DNA from: Prosthecobacter debontii
GTDB lineage: Bacteria; Verrucomicrobiota; Verrucomicrobiia; Verrucomicrobiales; Akkermansiaceae
NCBI GenBank assembly: GCA_945869465.1
Contig: CAMBPB010000020.1
Location: 1 to 40,720, forward strand
Length of the DNA: 40,720 nucleotides
Direction of reading: 5' to 3'
Below the pieces are notes generated by a model that was not told the origin of the DNA, searched no databases, and saw only the letters and a program-made list of their open reading frames with translations. How positions within the stretch are numbered: position 1 is the stretch's first letter; each line of letters starts with the position of its first letter. Below are positions 8,462-16,335 of the stretch, in pieces. The position numbers and the translations under genes are program-made.

Positions 8462-10690
8462 CTACTCCTTGGTGAGGGCTTCGTCGGTGTTGAGAATGGA
8501 CAGGCAAACGCAGGCCAGGGCGGCGTGTTCGACGGGATCGAGCGCGGCGTCGGCAGGCGAGTCGCCGTTGGCGAGCAAGGCTTTTGCGGCCGCAGGATCT
8601 GCGGCGAAGTTGGTGCGGGCCTGGTGGTGGGAGGCGAGAAGGACGGTCGTTTCACCAGCGGTGGGCGGCCGCGAGAGCACGATGGAAAAAGCGCGTGTTA
8701 GGGCGGCGGCGGGTTCTTTCCCCGCGTCTTTCACGGCGCGTGACGCGAGCACGCGCGCGGCTTCGACGAAGGTGGTGTCGTTGAGCGTGGCGAGGGCGTG
8801 CAGCGGAGTATTGGTGCGGGATGGGTTGACGGTGCAGACCTCGCGTTTGGCGTTGTCGAAAAACATCGGCGGCATGCTGATGCGGCGCCAGAAGGTGTAG
8901 AGGCTGCGCCGATAGAGCGCCTCGCCGCGGTCACGCACATATTTGACCTTGCCGAAGGTGGCGTCGGGCCAGAGGTTCTCCGGCTGATAGGGTTTCACCG
9001 GCGCGCCGCCGCCGCGCCGCGCCAGCAGACCGCTTGCGGCGAGCGCCTGATCGCGGATCATCCATGCGGGAAGCCGGAAACGCGGGCCGCGGGCGAGCAG
9101 CCGGTTGGCGGGATCCTTGTCTAGCAACTCTTGCGAAACGCGCGACGACTGCCGGTAGGTGCGGCTGGTGACGATGGTGCGCATCAGGCGTTTCACGTCC
9201 CACCCGCATTCCATGAAATCGGCGGCGAGCCAGTCCAACAATTCCGGATGCGCCGGCACCTCGCTCTGCACGCCGAAGTCTTCCGGCGTCTTGATGAGTC
9301 CAATGCCGAAGATTTCCTGCCAGAAATGGTTGACCGTGACGCGGGCGGTTAGAGGGTGTTCGCGGGCTACCAGCCACTTCGCGAGATCGAGGCGGTTCGG
9401 CGGGGAGGAGCCGTCGGTTGTGGCGAGCGGAGGCAGGATGGATGGCGTGCTGGCGGTGACTTCCTCCAGCGGCTTGTCGTAGGATCCGATGGCAAGGACG
9501 TGGGTCTTGCGGCGTTGCTTGCGATCCGCCATCACCATGACTTTCGGGATGTTTTTGGTGCCGGGAGCCTGGCTTGCCGACCGGACCTCGAGCACCGGCG
9601 GCGTGTGCGGATTACCGCCGCTGCCATCGACGGGGGTTTGATCAAAAAAAGCCAGCAAGCTGTAGTAATCGCGTTGGGTGAGGGCGTCATACTTGTGATC
9701 GTGGCAACGGCAGCAGTTGAAGGTGAGCGCCATCCAGACAGTGCCGGTGGTCTCGGTCATGTCCATCGCGTAGTTCACGCGGTTTTCCTCCGGGATACTG
9801 CCGCCCTCGCCGTTGATCGGATGGTTGCGGAGAAAGCCGGTGGCGAGGATTTGTTCGGCAGTGGCGTCTGGCAGCAAGTCACCGGCAAGCTGCCAGATGG
9901 TGAATTGATCATAGGAGAGGTTGCGGTTGAAAGCGTCGCTCACCCAGTCGCGCCACGGCCACTGGGTGCGGTCGGCATCGCCCTGATAGCCGTTGGAATC
10001 GGCGTAGCGCGCGGCATCCAACCATGGCCAGGCCATGCGCTCGCCGTAGGCGGGGTCTTCCAGAAAACGATCTACCAGCTTTGCGTAGGCGTCCGGCGTG
10101 GTGTCTGCTAGAAACGCGGCGGTTTCCTCCGGTGAGGGCGGCAAACCGCGCAGGTCGATGGACAGCCGGCGGATGAGCGCGGCGTTTGGGGCTGGGGGAG
10201 CGAGGCTGAGCCCGTCCTGCGCAAGGCGGCGGGTGACGAAGCCATCGATGGGGTGATGCGCGCCCGCTGGCACCGGCGGTTTCTCCACCCGCACCAGCGT
10301 CCAGTGGGGCTGATAGACAGCGCCGTGCTCGATCCAGCGCCGGATGAGCTGTTTCTCCGGGTCGGATAGCGTCAGGTGGGAGTCGGCGGGAGGCATCACC
10401 TCGTCCGGATCGGTCGAAATGATGTGCTGCCAGGCAAGCGATTTCGCGGGATTGCCGGGGACGATGGCGGCGGTGCCGCCCTTGCGCGGTGCATAAGCGC
10501 CTTCAGGGGTATCGAGCCGCAAGTCTTCCTTGCGCGCCTTGGCATCGAAGCCATGGCAGGTAAAACAACGATCGGAGAGCAGCGGGCGGATGTCGCGGTT
10601 GAAATCCGGAGGGGGTTCCGCGGCACGTCCCGCCATCGCCATCGCAAGCATCAGCACGGCGAATCCGGGTTTTCTAAAGCGAGAAGTCAT
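8462..10690 (-). CDS. PSCyt1/PSCyt2/PSD1 (DUF1549-DUF1553) cytochrome-type protein
   Basis: A 742-residue exported protein. Residues 1-23 form a signal peptide (start chosen at ATG 10690 because the hydrophobic segment begins there; upstream sequence is not protein-like). A Planctomycete cytochrome C (PSCyt1) domain follows, with the heme-attachment motif CFTCH at 42-46. The PSCyt2 (DUF1549) domain includes LRGLPPSPEE and the second Cys-rich motif CCRCHDHKYD, and the PSD1 (DUF1553) domain carries NRLDLAKWLV, VNHFWQEIFG and TNTPLHALATLND. It is shorter than many homologues because no PA14 or lectin module is inserted. It forms an operon with the DUF1501 gene 2 nt downstream. In these bacteria such pairs often sit near polysaccharide-degradation genes; the only hint here is the glycosidase fragment beyond DUF1501. 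Its precise function is not known. Confidence 0.93.
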   Translation of the reverse strand: MTSRFRKPGFAVLMLAMAMAGRAAEPPPDFNRDIRPLLSDRCFTCHGFDAKARKEDLRLDTPEGAYAPRKGGTAAIVPGNPAKSLAWQHIISTDPDEVMPPADSHLTLSDPEKQLIRRWIEHGAVYQPHWTLVRVEKPPVPAGAHHPIDGFVTRRLAQDGLSLAPPAPNAALIRRLSIDLRGLPPSPEETAAFLADTTPDAYAKLVDRFLEDPAYGERMAWPWLDAARYADSNGYQGDADRTQWPWRDWVSDAFNRNLSYDQFTIWQLAGDLLPDATAEQILATGFLRNHPINGEGGSIPEENRVNYAMDMTETTGTVWMALTFNCCRCHDHKYDALTQRDYYSLLAFFDQTPVDGSGGNPHTPPVLEVRSASQAPGTKNIPKVMVMADRKQRRKTHVLAIGSYDKPLEEVTASTPSILPPLATTDGSSPPNRLDLAKWLVAREHPLTARVTVNHFWQEIFGIGLIKTPEDFGVQSEVPAHPELLDWLAADFMECGWDVKRLMRTIVTSRTYRQSSRVSQELLDKDPANRLLARGPRFRLPAWMIRDQALAASGLLARRGGGAPVKPYQPENLWPDATFGKVKYVRDRGEALYRRSLYTFWRRISMPPMFFDNAKREVCTVNPSRTNTPLHALATLNDTTFVEAARVLASRAVKDAGKEPAAALTRAFSIVLSRPPTAGETTVLLASHHQARTNFAADPAAAKALLANGDSPADAALDPVEHAALACVCLSILNTDEALTKE

Positions 10691-10799
10691 TCGGGCGTTG
10701 AATTGAAAGGCTGGACGGCCCCAGACGCTCTCTCCATACGATGCGTTGTCCAGCGTGGATTTTCGCCCGAGCCGGTCTGAAGTTTTTTCAAGCCCGTAG

Positions 10800-11046
10800 C
10801 AACCGTTCGAGAGGCGCTCCGGCCAACCCGCTCTTGACCAGGCCACTCTTAAGCAGAACTCCCAAACGCTCACCACTCCGGCGGGTAATGGCTCGGTGAC
10901 TTGGCAGCTGCCGGATGGCTGGGCTGCGGCCAAGGGCAGTTCGGCCCGCCACCATCACCATCACCGGTGCGGCTGCATTGGTCGGGGCGGAGAAGGCGAA
11001 GTTCACCGCCTTTCTCGAGTCGGTTCGTTTTACCAGACCTGAATGA
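10800..11046 (+). pseudogene. Frameshifted C-terminal remnant of a predicted exported protein
   Basis: Two reading frames join to give one protein-like tail. From 10800 (just after a stop at 10797-10799) the frame reads ALDQATLKQNSQTLTTPAG and then VTWQLPDGWAAAKGSSAR. Around 10925-10948 the plausible coding shifts by one base, and the next frame reads TITITGAAALVGAEKAKF and FLESVRFTRPE before a stop at 11044-11046. The second part resembles the C-terminal ALVxAQKxAFxxFLxSVRF segment of an exported family in PVC bacteria that I know only by motif. No start or N-terminal part remains. I read this as a truncated, frameshifted relic. A sequencing error could explain the shift but not the missing 5' part. 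Confidence 0.4.
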
Positions 11047-11187
11047 TGAAAACCCTCGATCGCTTATGTGATACTGGGTCTCTTCACCCGGGTATTGGTC
11101 CGCGCAACCGCGCAAATCCTGACCCGCATGGTTTACGGAGTGATCTGTTTCGCCACGCTGTTCAGTTTTGTCGGCACCCTCCTTTAG
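11043..11187 (+). pseudogene. Possible small membrane protein gene with a frame break
   Basis: An ATG at 11043 overlaps the stop of the preceding remnant and begins MMKTLDR. About 15-20 nt later the sensible coding moves one frame over and reads AYVILGLFTRVLVRATAQ, then YGVICFATLFSFVGTLL and a stop at 11185-11187. Combined, this would be a protein of about 48 residues with one or two hydrophobic segments, translationally coupled to the upstream remnant. The same direction of shift occurs in both, so either both decayed or the assembly has errors. The 3' end is 8 nt from the end of pyrC. Together with the preceding remnant it accounts for most of the 504-nt gap 10691-11194; I see nothing else there. 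Confidence 0.3.
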
Positions 11188-11194
11188 GAGGACG

Positions 11195-12478
11195 TTAGGC
11201 GCGGTCAAGGAGAACGCTCTCCCCTAACACCACCAGTTCCACGCTGCCCTTGAGCGTCTGGTCAAGGAACGGCGTGTTCTGCGATTTAGACTTCATGAAC
11301 TCTTTCGAGAACGTGGTTTCCTTGTCCGGATCGAACAAAATGAGGTCCACCGGCTGGCCTTCCTCGATGGAAACCGCAGGCAGTCCCATCAAGCGGCGGG
11401 GCTCGGCGGAGAACCGTTTCACAATCAGATCCCAGCCGAATTTCCCGCTCGCGACAAAGTAATGATGGAGTGATACGAGCGCGGTATCGAGACCGGTGAT
11501 TCCGTTAGGTGCGCTGACGAAATCCTGGGATTTTTCGAACGGCGTGTGCGGCGCGTGGTCGGTGGCGATGAGATCGAAGGTGCCGTCGATGAGACCCTGG
11601 AGCAGCGCCTCGTTGTCTGCCCTGGTGCGGAGCGGCGGGTTCATCTTGTAGTGGGTGTCGTAGTCGCCGATGTCCTCGTCGCTGAAAAGCAGGTGGTGCG
11701 GGGCCACTTCGGCGGTGACTCTCACATCGCCGCGTTGTTTCCACCAGCGGATGGTTTCCATGCCGAGCTTGCTGGAGACATGCTGGATGTGGATGTGCGC
11801 GCCGGTGGCATGGGCGAGACGGATGTCGCGGTCGATGATGATCTCCTCGGCGCAGGCGGGCGAGCCTTTGATGCCGAGGCGGTAACTCATCGCTCCCTCG
11901 TTGAGGGCGCGCGGTCCGGCGAGTTCGGGCACTTCGCAATGGCTGGCAAAGAACATGCCGAACTCGGTGGCATATTGCATGGCACGCATCAACACGGCGG
12001 GGTCGCCGGTGGTGTCGCCGTCGTCGGTGAGCATGCGGACACCAAGCGCCCGCATGCCGTCGATACCGGCCATTTCCTTGCCATGGCGGTCCTTGGTGAC
12101 GCAGCCGGAGGTGTAAACCGGGATGCGGGCCGTGCGTTTCGCGATGTCGAGCACCTGACCGACGACCGTGGCGGAGTCGATCGCGGGTTTGGTGTTAGGC
12201 ATCATGACCAGGCCGGTGATGCCGCCGTTGATCGCCGCTTCCGCACCAGTGGCGATGGTTTCCTTCGCCTCGAAGCCCGGCTCGCGCAAATGCACGTGGG
12301 CATCGAACATGCCGGGCAGCAGGATCCTGCCACAGGCGTCGATGACGCGGGTGCCGTCGGGTACCGTGAGGCCTTTGCCGATCTTCCGGATGATGCCATC
12401 AGATAGAAAGACATCCGTCTCGGTGAGAGTGGGAGAGGTTGCGGAGGCGATGCGGGCGTTGGTGATGAGGAGGCTCAT
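11195..12478 (-). CDS. pyrC: Dihydroorotase
   Basis: Catalyses reversible cyclisation of carbamoyl aspartate to dihydroorotate, the third step of pyrimidine synthesis. It is a 427-residue type I (PyrC/AllB-like amidohydrolase) enzyme. The metal-binding DAHVHLREPG motif, the second-shell MMPNTKPAID, SHCE, HIQHVSSK and the catalytic ATDHAPH segment are all present, which argues for an active enzyme rather than the inactive PyrC-like paralogue found beside some pyrB genes. I chose ATG 12478 (MSLLITNA) over a TTG 21 nt upstream. It starts 7 nt after the vapC stop, so it appears to be the third cistron of the toxin-antitoxin transcript. No UMP-responsive leader is visible. Confidence 0.94.
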   Translation of the reverse strand: MSLLITNARIASATSPTLTETDVFLSDGIIRKIGKGLTVPDGTRVIDACGRILLPGMFDAHVHLREPGFEAKETIATGAEAAINGGITGLVMMPNTKPAIDSATVVGQVLDIAKRTARIPVYTSGCVTKDRHGKEMAGIDGMRALGVRMLTDDGDTTGDPAVLMRAMQYATEFGMFFASHCEVPELAGPRALNEGAMSYRLGIKGSPACAEEIIIDRDIRLAHATGAHIHIQHVSSKLGMETIRWWKQRGDVRVTAEVAPHHLLFSDEDIGDYDTHYKMNPPLRTRADNEALLQGLIDGTFDLIATDHAPHTPFEKSQDFVSAPNGITGLDTALVSLHHYFVASGKFGWDLIVKRFSAEPRRLMGLPAVSIEEGQPVDLILFDPDKETTFSKEFMKSKSQNTPFLDQTLKGSVELVVLGESVLLDRA

Positions 12479-12485
12479 GGGAAGC

Positions 12486-12875
12486 TCAGGATAAAACAAG
12501 GTCGGGAAGAACTTTCTCGCGAAGCAGAGTGAAGTGATCGTCGTTTGTCAAAAGTGGAATGCCCTCCTGCCGGGCGACGGTGGCGATCAAAAGATCGGAG
12601 GTGGGGATTTGAATTCCTTGAAGGCGAAGTTCCGCGCCAATCGAGGCTGCCATATCCCAGTGTGCGGGTGTGAGCGTGACTCGCTTGGCCAAATCCAAAC
12701 CGCTCACCAGATCGGCCATTTCCTCCGGACGCGCGCCCAAAACGAGTTCAAACCGGATCGGGCAGGCATAGGCGGCCGCGTCAGCCGTCAGAATTTCAAG
12801 CACACGGCCTTTGAGAAGCGGATCGCCTTTGCGCCGGAAAAACTCGATCCACGCCGATGTGTCGATGAGCGTCAT
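12486..12875 (-). CDS. vapC: VapC-type PIN-domain ribonuclease toxin
   Basis: A 129-residue PIN-domain protein. The acidic residues of the Mg-dependent nuclease site are visible: Asp in MTLIDTSAWIEFF near the start, Glu in the FELVLGA helix, Asp in IPTSDLLIA and Asp in LLTNDDHF near the end. VapC toxins act by cleaving tRNA or rRNA, blocking translation until bound by VapB. The start overlaps the stop of the upstream antitoxin gene in an ATGA tetranucleotide, the usual arrangement. Its stop lies 7 nt before pyrC. The length is typical of the family and all catalytic positions look intact, so the toxin is likely functional. The RNA target cannot be inferred. Confidence 0.9.
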   Translation of the reverse strand: MTLIDTSAWIEFFRRKGDPLLKGRVLEILTADAAAYACPIRFELVLGARPEEMADLVSGLDLAKRVTLTPAHWDMAASIGAELRLQGIQIPTSDLLIATVARQEGIPLLTNDDHFTLLREKVLPDLVLS

Positions 12876-13087
12876 GGTCTTTCCAAGCGGGCCATCGCCT
12901 CCACCTGCTCATTCGAGGCCAGATAGTCGGTCTCTCCGGCCATGACCTTCGCCAAAAAGGCTTGCCGCCGCTTGAATGCGATAAACTCGTCAAGGGCCGC
13001 AACCAAGGCCGGGGATTTTTTCCGTTGCCGGGTCATTTTCTGGATGGCCCGGACCTTTGAGTCTTCGATCTCGACAGTGATTCTCAT
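12872..13087 (-). CDS. vapB: VapB-like antitoxin
   Basis: A 71-residue protein, MRITVEIEDSKVRAIQKMT at the start, with a basic centre and an acidic C-terminal tail. The opening beta-strand plus helix resembles the ribbon-helix-helix/DUF2191-type VapB antitoxins, which bind DNA with the N-terminus and neutralise VapC with the C-terminus. Its stop overlaps the vapC start (ATGA). The length, the order antitoxin-then-toxin and the inverted repeat just upstream support the assignment. The family assignment rests on context more than on strong motifs. Confidence 0.8.
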   Translation of the reverse strand: MRITVEIEDSKVRAIQKMTRQRKKSPALVAALDEFIAFKRRQAFLAKVMAGETDYLASNEQVEAMARLERP

Positions 13088-13102
13088 CTTTTTGGCATGC
13101 TG

Positions 13103-13135
13103 TTTGATGAAAATGTGGCCGAAATTTTCATCAAA
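13103..13135. promoter_or_regulatory. Inverted-repeat operator upstream of vapBC
   Basis: A perfect 12-bp inverted repeat, TTTGATGAAAAT (13103-13114) and ATTTTCATCAAA (13124-13135), with a 9-nt spacer. It ends 15 nt before the vapB start codon. The position, perfect symmetry and AT-richness in a GC-rich region fit the operator bound by the VapBC complex for autorepression. Binding is inferred from family behaviour. Confidence 0.7.
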
Positions 13136-13415
13136 TCAAGTGAAAACCGGAGCCCCCTTGCGCTGTTTGGGCGTTTTCTGCGCCGATCTGACCTTGGCCG
13201 TGATGGCAAGGATCGCCGGATGGGCTAGCGATTGTTCCATAAACACGGCGACGTTGCCGCACCTTGGGGGGGCTCTTTTGCAGCCTGGCGCGAGGCATGT
13301 CGCGCCCGCTATGAGGCTTGACATGGCTGCAGAATGCAATTGGCTGGTGCGGGCTTTCCGGCCTGTCCGGATCCGCCCTATTCCTCGGGGGAACTTCATC
13401 CATTCTGCATCGCTC
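13136..13415. other. Intergenic region between vapBC and the capsule export operon
   Basis: This 280-nt divergent gap should hold the capsule operon promoter. A consensus -35-like TTGACA is at 13318-13323, but no good -10 follows at the usual distance. A perfect 7-bp hairpin (GGCGCGA 13287-13293, TCGCGCC 13300-13306) lies just upstream of it. I see no convincing gene here; the in-frame extension of the downstream ORF into this region does not look like protein. Confidence 0.35.
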
Positions 13416-14480
13416 ATGACCAAAGATTGGCTTCTACCACGCCTTTGCGGCTTCTTCTGCCTGGTGCCTCTCGCTTCATGCAGCCTCATCTCTGAAGCGG
13501 GTCCCGTGAAAGGGAAAATCCACGAAAGCCCCCAGCCCTTCGCTTTGATCGCAGTGAAATCCCCGGCTGACATCCCCTCCCGCGGCCGCACATACGGGCA
13601 GGCGGAAATTCCTCCGGCCCAAAAAGGTCAGGGATACTCGGACAAGGCCCGGGCTCGCGATTCCCTGCAATTTGTCATCACCGACTTGTCCGAGCAAAGC
13701 CCGTTCACTGCGGGCGGGGAGCCCTTCAAATACGGGCCGCTGGAGGTTCCCGAGAACGGCCGGGTGGACTTTCCCTACGTCGGCGAAATCCAAGTGCTCG
13801 ACCGCAGCCTGTCGCAGATTTCCTCCGACTTGGCGGTGAAGATCAAGCCGGTTTCAAAAACCGCGGAGGTCGCGGTGTTCCGGAACGGACGCACTCCGCG
13901 CACGGCCAACGTCATCGGCGAGGTCAAGAACCCGGGGCCAATCCCCTTGGAACGCAACGGAATCACCTCGCTCGATATCCTCGCGGCTTCAGGTGGCCCG
14001 GTGCGGGCGGAACATCTTTTCAGCTACACCCTGCGCCGGGGTGGCCACGACTACCATTTCGATTACCAGGGTTTTCGCCAGAGCGCCTTCATCGTCGAGG
14101 AAGGGGATCTGCTGAGTGTCACCACGGACTTCAGCAACCGGTTTCACGTGATGGGAGCCATCAACCGCCCCACCACCGTTCCGTTTCCGTCGCCGGCCCC
14201 CACGCTCGCCGATGCCCTCGGTGCGGCGACCGGCCTCGACGAACGCAGATCGGATGCCTCCGGCGTCTTCGTTTTCCGGAAGGGCAACCCTGGCATGGTC
14301 TACACCTTCAACCTCAAGGAACCCGGCATCATCCCGCTGGTCCAGCGCTTTCCGATCCAAGGTGAGGACATCGTCTATGTCACCGAGGCCCCGCTTGCCC
14401 GCTGGAACCGGTTGCTCAGCCAGATATTCCCCAGTATGCTGTTCGACGCCGCGAAGGCCGCCAGCCGACTCGGTCCGTAA
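13416..14480 (+). CDS. Outer-membrane polysaccharide export lipoprotein (Wza/KpsD/CtrA-like)
   Basis: The outer-membrane channel subunit for capsular or exopolysaccharide export, 354 residues. The N-terminus is a lipoprotein signal ending in LASC (Cys22), which decides the start at ATG 13416; the open frame extends further upstream but is not protein-like. Residues of about 70-150 match the polysaccharide export domain (YGPLEVPENGRVDFPYVGEIQV). SLBB-like domains follow, with VIGEVKNPGPIPLERNGITSLDILAASGGP and VMGAINRPTTVPFPSPAPTLADAL. The length suits the KpsD/CtrA/BexD group used with ABC transporters. It is first in a same-strand set with a permease, ATPase and KpsE-like protein. No glycosyltransferases accompany it. 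Confidence 0.88.
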   Translation: MTKDWLLPRLCGFFCLVPLASCSLISEAGPVKGKIHESPQPFALIAVKSPADIPSRGRTYGQAEIPPAQKGQGYSDKARARDSLQFVITDLSEQSPFTAGGEPFKYGPLEVPENGRVDFPYVGEIQVLDRSLSQISSDLAVKIKPVSKTAEVAVFRNGRTPRTANVIGEVKNPGPIPLERNGITSLDILAASGGPVRAEHLFSYTLRRGGHDYHFDYQGFRQSAFIVEEGDLLSVTTDFSNRFHVMGAINRPTTVPFPSPAPTLADALGAATGLDERRSDASGVFVFRKGNPGMVYTFNLKEPGIIPLVQRFPIQGEDIVYVTEAPLARWNRLLSQIFPSMLFDAAKAASRLGP

Positions 14481-14549
14481 GCTCTAGCCCCTCGGCTGAT
14501 CCGCGCCCGCAGGTCTGGCCCCTGAAGTCATTTTTCCGCTTGGTTTCGC

Positions 14550-15347
14550 ATGTCCCAGCCCATTCCTCTTCCAAAGCACTCGCCGTGGGTTAGCCAGGTT
14601 CTGGTGATCCGGGCGCTGCTGATTCGCGAGGTGACGGCCCGTTTCGGCAGATACCGGCTTGGGTTTTTCTGGATGCTCTTCGAACCGCTGCTCACCGTGA
14701 TCGTGATCGGGCTCATTGTCGGGGCCATTACAGACCGGCGGGTGAACAACATTCCCTACGCGCTCTTTCTGCTCAACGGAGTGATGCAGTTGCAACTCTT
14801 CCGGGCCTCGTGGAGCACCGGCCTCAATGCGATTAACAGCAATCAGGGGTTGCTGGTCTATCCCACCGTGAAACCGCTCGATCTGTTCATCGCGCGCTTT
14901 CTCTTTCAACTGATGTCCATGTTGTTCGCGGTGACGCTGTTCTACTCGGTGGCGTGGTGGGTGGGGGTGAATCTCTCGTTGGCCAGCCTGCACATTGTGT
15001 ACGGATCCTACATCCTCACCTGGCTGTGCGGCTGCGGTTTCGGCTTGATCTTCGGCGTCGCGAATTTCCATTACAGCGAGGTCCAAAAGATCGTCCCGGC
15101 CCTCCAGCGTCCGCTGATGATCGTCTCATGCGTCCTCTATCCAAGCTATTCGGTTCCCGAGTATGCCCGGAACATCCTGATCTATAACCCGCTGGTCCAC
15201 ACCATGGAAATGAGCCGCAAAGCCCTGTTCCCGTATTACTATGTGCCGGAGGCCAGCATGGGCTATCCCGCCGCTTGCGCAATTGTGTTCCTCGGTCTCG
15301 GACTGACGATTTTCCGCAATAACCGCCACGTGATGACCCAGCGCTAG
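14550..15347 (+). CDS. kpsM: Capsule polysaccharide ABC transporter permease (KpsM-like)
   Basis: A 265-residue integral membrane protein of the ABC-2 type, the channel half of the inner-membrane exporter for lipid-linked polysaccharide. About six hydrophobic segments are visible. The sequence after the N-terminus, IREVTARFGRYRLGFFWMLFEPL, is the typical KpsM/CtrC/BexB opening: a cytoplasmic amphipathic helix leading into the first membrane span. The C-terminal NPLVHTMEMSRKALFPYYYVPEAS segment is also characteristic. It lies 69 nt after the export lipoprotein gene and 13 nt before the ATPase gene, in one operon. The KpsM assignment (as opposed to Wzm for O-antigen) is supported by the KpsE-like partner. 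Confidence 0.9.
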   Translation: MSQPIPLPKHSPWVSQVLVIRALLIREVTARFGRYRLGFFWMLFEPLLTVIVIGLIVGAITDRRVNNIPYALFLLNGVMQLQLFRASWSTGLNAINSNQGLLVYPTVKPLDLFIARFLFQLMSMLFAVTLFYSVAWWVGVNLSLASLHIVYGSYILTWLCGCGFGLIFGVANFHYSEVQKIVPALQRPLMIVSCVLYPSYSVPEYARNILIYNPLVHTMEMSRKALFPYYYVPEASMGYPAACAIVFLGLGLTIFRNNRHVMTQR

Positions 15348-15360
15348 CTGACGCCGCGCC

Positions 15361-16335
15361 ATGATCGAACTCCAGCACGTCACCAAATTCTATCCGATCG
15401 ATACCGGCTTGCGCTACATTCTGCGCGATGTCTCGCTGGTCATTCCCAGCCGGACGAACATGGCCGTTATCGGGCCCAACGGCGCGGGCAAATCGACCTT
15501 CCTGCGCCTTGTCGGCGGGGCGGAGGGCGCCAACAAGGGCACCATCATCTCGGACTCGGAAGTTTCCTGGCCGCTGGGCCTGACCTCCGGTTTCCAGGGC
15601 AGCCTTACCGGCCGCCAGAACGTGCTCTTCGTCTGCCGCATCAATGGCCTCGACATGTCCCAAAGCCGCGATGTGATCGGCCAGATCATCGACTTCGCGG
15701 AGCTCGGCGAATACTTTGACATGCCGGTCAACACCTATTCCTCCGGCATGCGCGCCCGCCTCAGTTTCGGGCTCTCGATGTCCTTCGCCTTCGACGTCTA
15801 TCTGATCGACGAGCTGACCTCCGTGGGCGACACGATTTTCCGCGAAAAGGCCAAGGCCGCGTTTGAGAAGATCCGTAAGCGCGCCTCGCTGATCTATGCG
15901 TCCCACAATCTCAGCAGCATCCGCCAGTCCTGCCAGACGGCGCTGTTCCTGCGCGAAGGACTGGCGGATTTCTATCCGAACATCGAGGATGGCATCGCGG
16001 CCTACACCGAATACATCAAGGAGCATCGCAACCATGGCACGACCAAGGAAAGCAGAGCCCTGAGACTCAAAAAGCGCATCGACGAAAACGGCAACGAAGT
16101 CGTCGAGGACGACGACGAGGGATACGAATACGACGACGAAAAGACGGCCCGCAGGGCCGCCAGGAAGGCGGCCAAACAAGCGGCCAAACTGAGCGCCAAA
16201 CAGGCGGAGAAAAAAGCCGCCAAACAGACGGCCACACTGACCGGCGAGGCCCCCCCGAACCTGCCGAACTTGAAGCCGTCAAACCGCTCGACGGGAAAGC
16301 CGACGAAATCCACCCCCACACCCCTGATTCGATGA
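15361..16335 (+). CDS. kpsT: Capsule polysaccharide ABC transporter ATPase (KpsT-like) with charged C-terminal tail
   Basis: The ATPase that powers polysaccharide export together with the KpsM-like permease. Residues 1-220 form a complete KpsT: Walker A GPNGAGKST (38-46), signature YSSGMRARLS (126-135), Walker B VYLIDE (146-151) and the H-loop His182. Standard KpsT ends near residue 220. Here about 104 residues follow: an acidic patch (VVEDDDEGYEYDDE, 247-260), then Ala/Lys/Arg repeats, then a Pro/Ser/Thr stretch. From the seven-C run at 16250-16256 onward the composition changes: first codon positions lose G almost entirely, while the +1 frame becomes coding-like and joins the next ORF. The annotated C-terminal 25 or so residues may thus be out of the ancestral frame. 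Its stop overlaps the next start (ATGA at 16332). Confidence 0.9.
   Translation: MIELQHVTKFYPIDTGLRYILRDVSLVIPSRTNMAVIGPNGAGKSTFLRLVGGAEGANKGTIISDSEVSWPLGLTSGFQGSLTGRQNVLFVCRINGLDMSQSRDVIGQIIDFAELGEYFDMPVNTYSSGMRARLSFGLSMSFAFDVYLIDELTSVGDTIFREKAKAAFEKIRKRASLIYASHNLSSIRQSCQTALFLREGLADFYPNIEDGIAAYTEYIKEHRNHGTTKESRALRLKKRIDENGNEVVEDDDEGYEYDDEKTARRAARKAAKQAAKLSAKQAEKKAAKQTATLTGEAPPNLPNLKPSNRSTGKPTKSTPTPLIR
16250..16256 (+). repeat. Seven-C homopolymer at an apparent frame break
   Basis: An uninterrupted C7 run inside the 3' part of kpsT. Adding one C (or removing two) would fuse the kpsT frame to the downstream Ala/Lys/Arg-rich frame with no stop between, giving a single ORF ending at 16778. Such a tract can arise from polymerase slippage in the cell or from a base-calling error. 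Confidence 0.7.

Noticed and set aside
10691..10933. Upstream in-frame extension of the PSCyt1 gene
   Set aside because: A signal peptide begins at 10690, and the extension is antisense to a gene remnant.
10950..10966. CACCATCACCATCACC stretch that reads as five histidines in one frame
   Set aside because: In the frame that continues as plausible coding it reads Thr-Ile-Thr-Ile-Thr; the His run is an out-of-frame artefact, not a tag or metal site.
11546..12406. 286-codon plus-strand frame opposite pyrC
   Set aside because: Shadow of a complete dihydroorotase gene.
12942..13415. Upstream in-frame extension of the capsule export lipoprotein ORF
   Set aside because: The lipoprotein signal at 13416 sets the start; the extension overlaps vapB and its operator.
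15016..16179. 387-codon minus-strand frame opposite kpsM and kpsT
   Set aside because: Antisense shadow of two well-supported genes in GC-rich DNA, with no recognisable domain.
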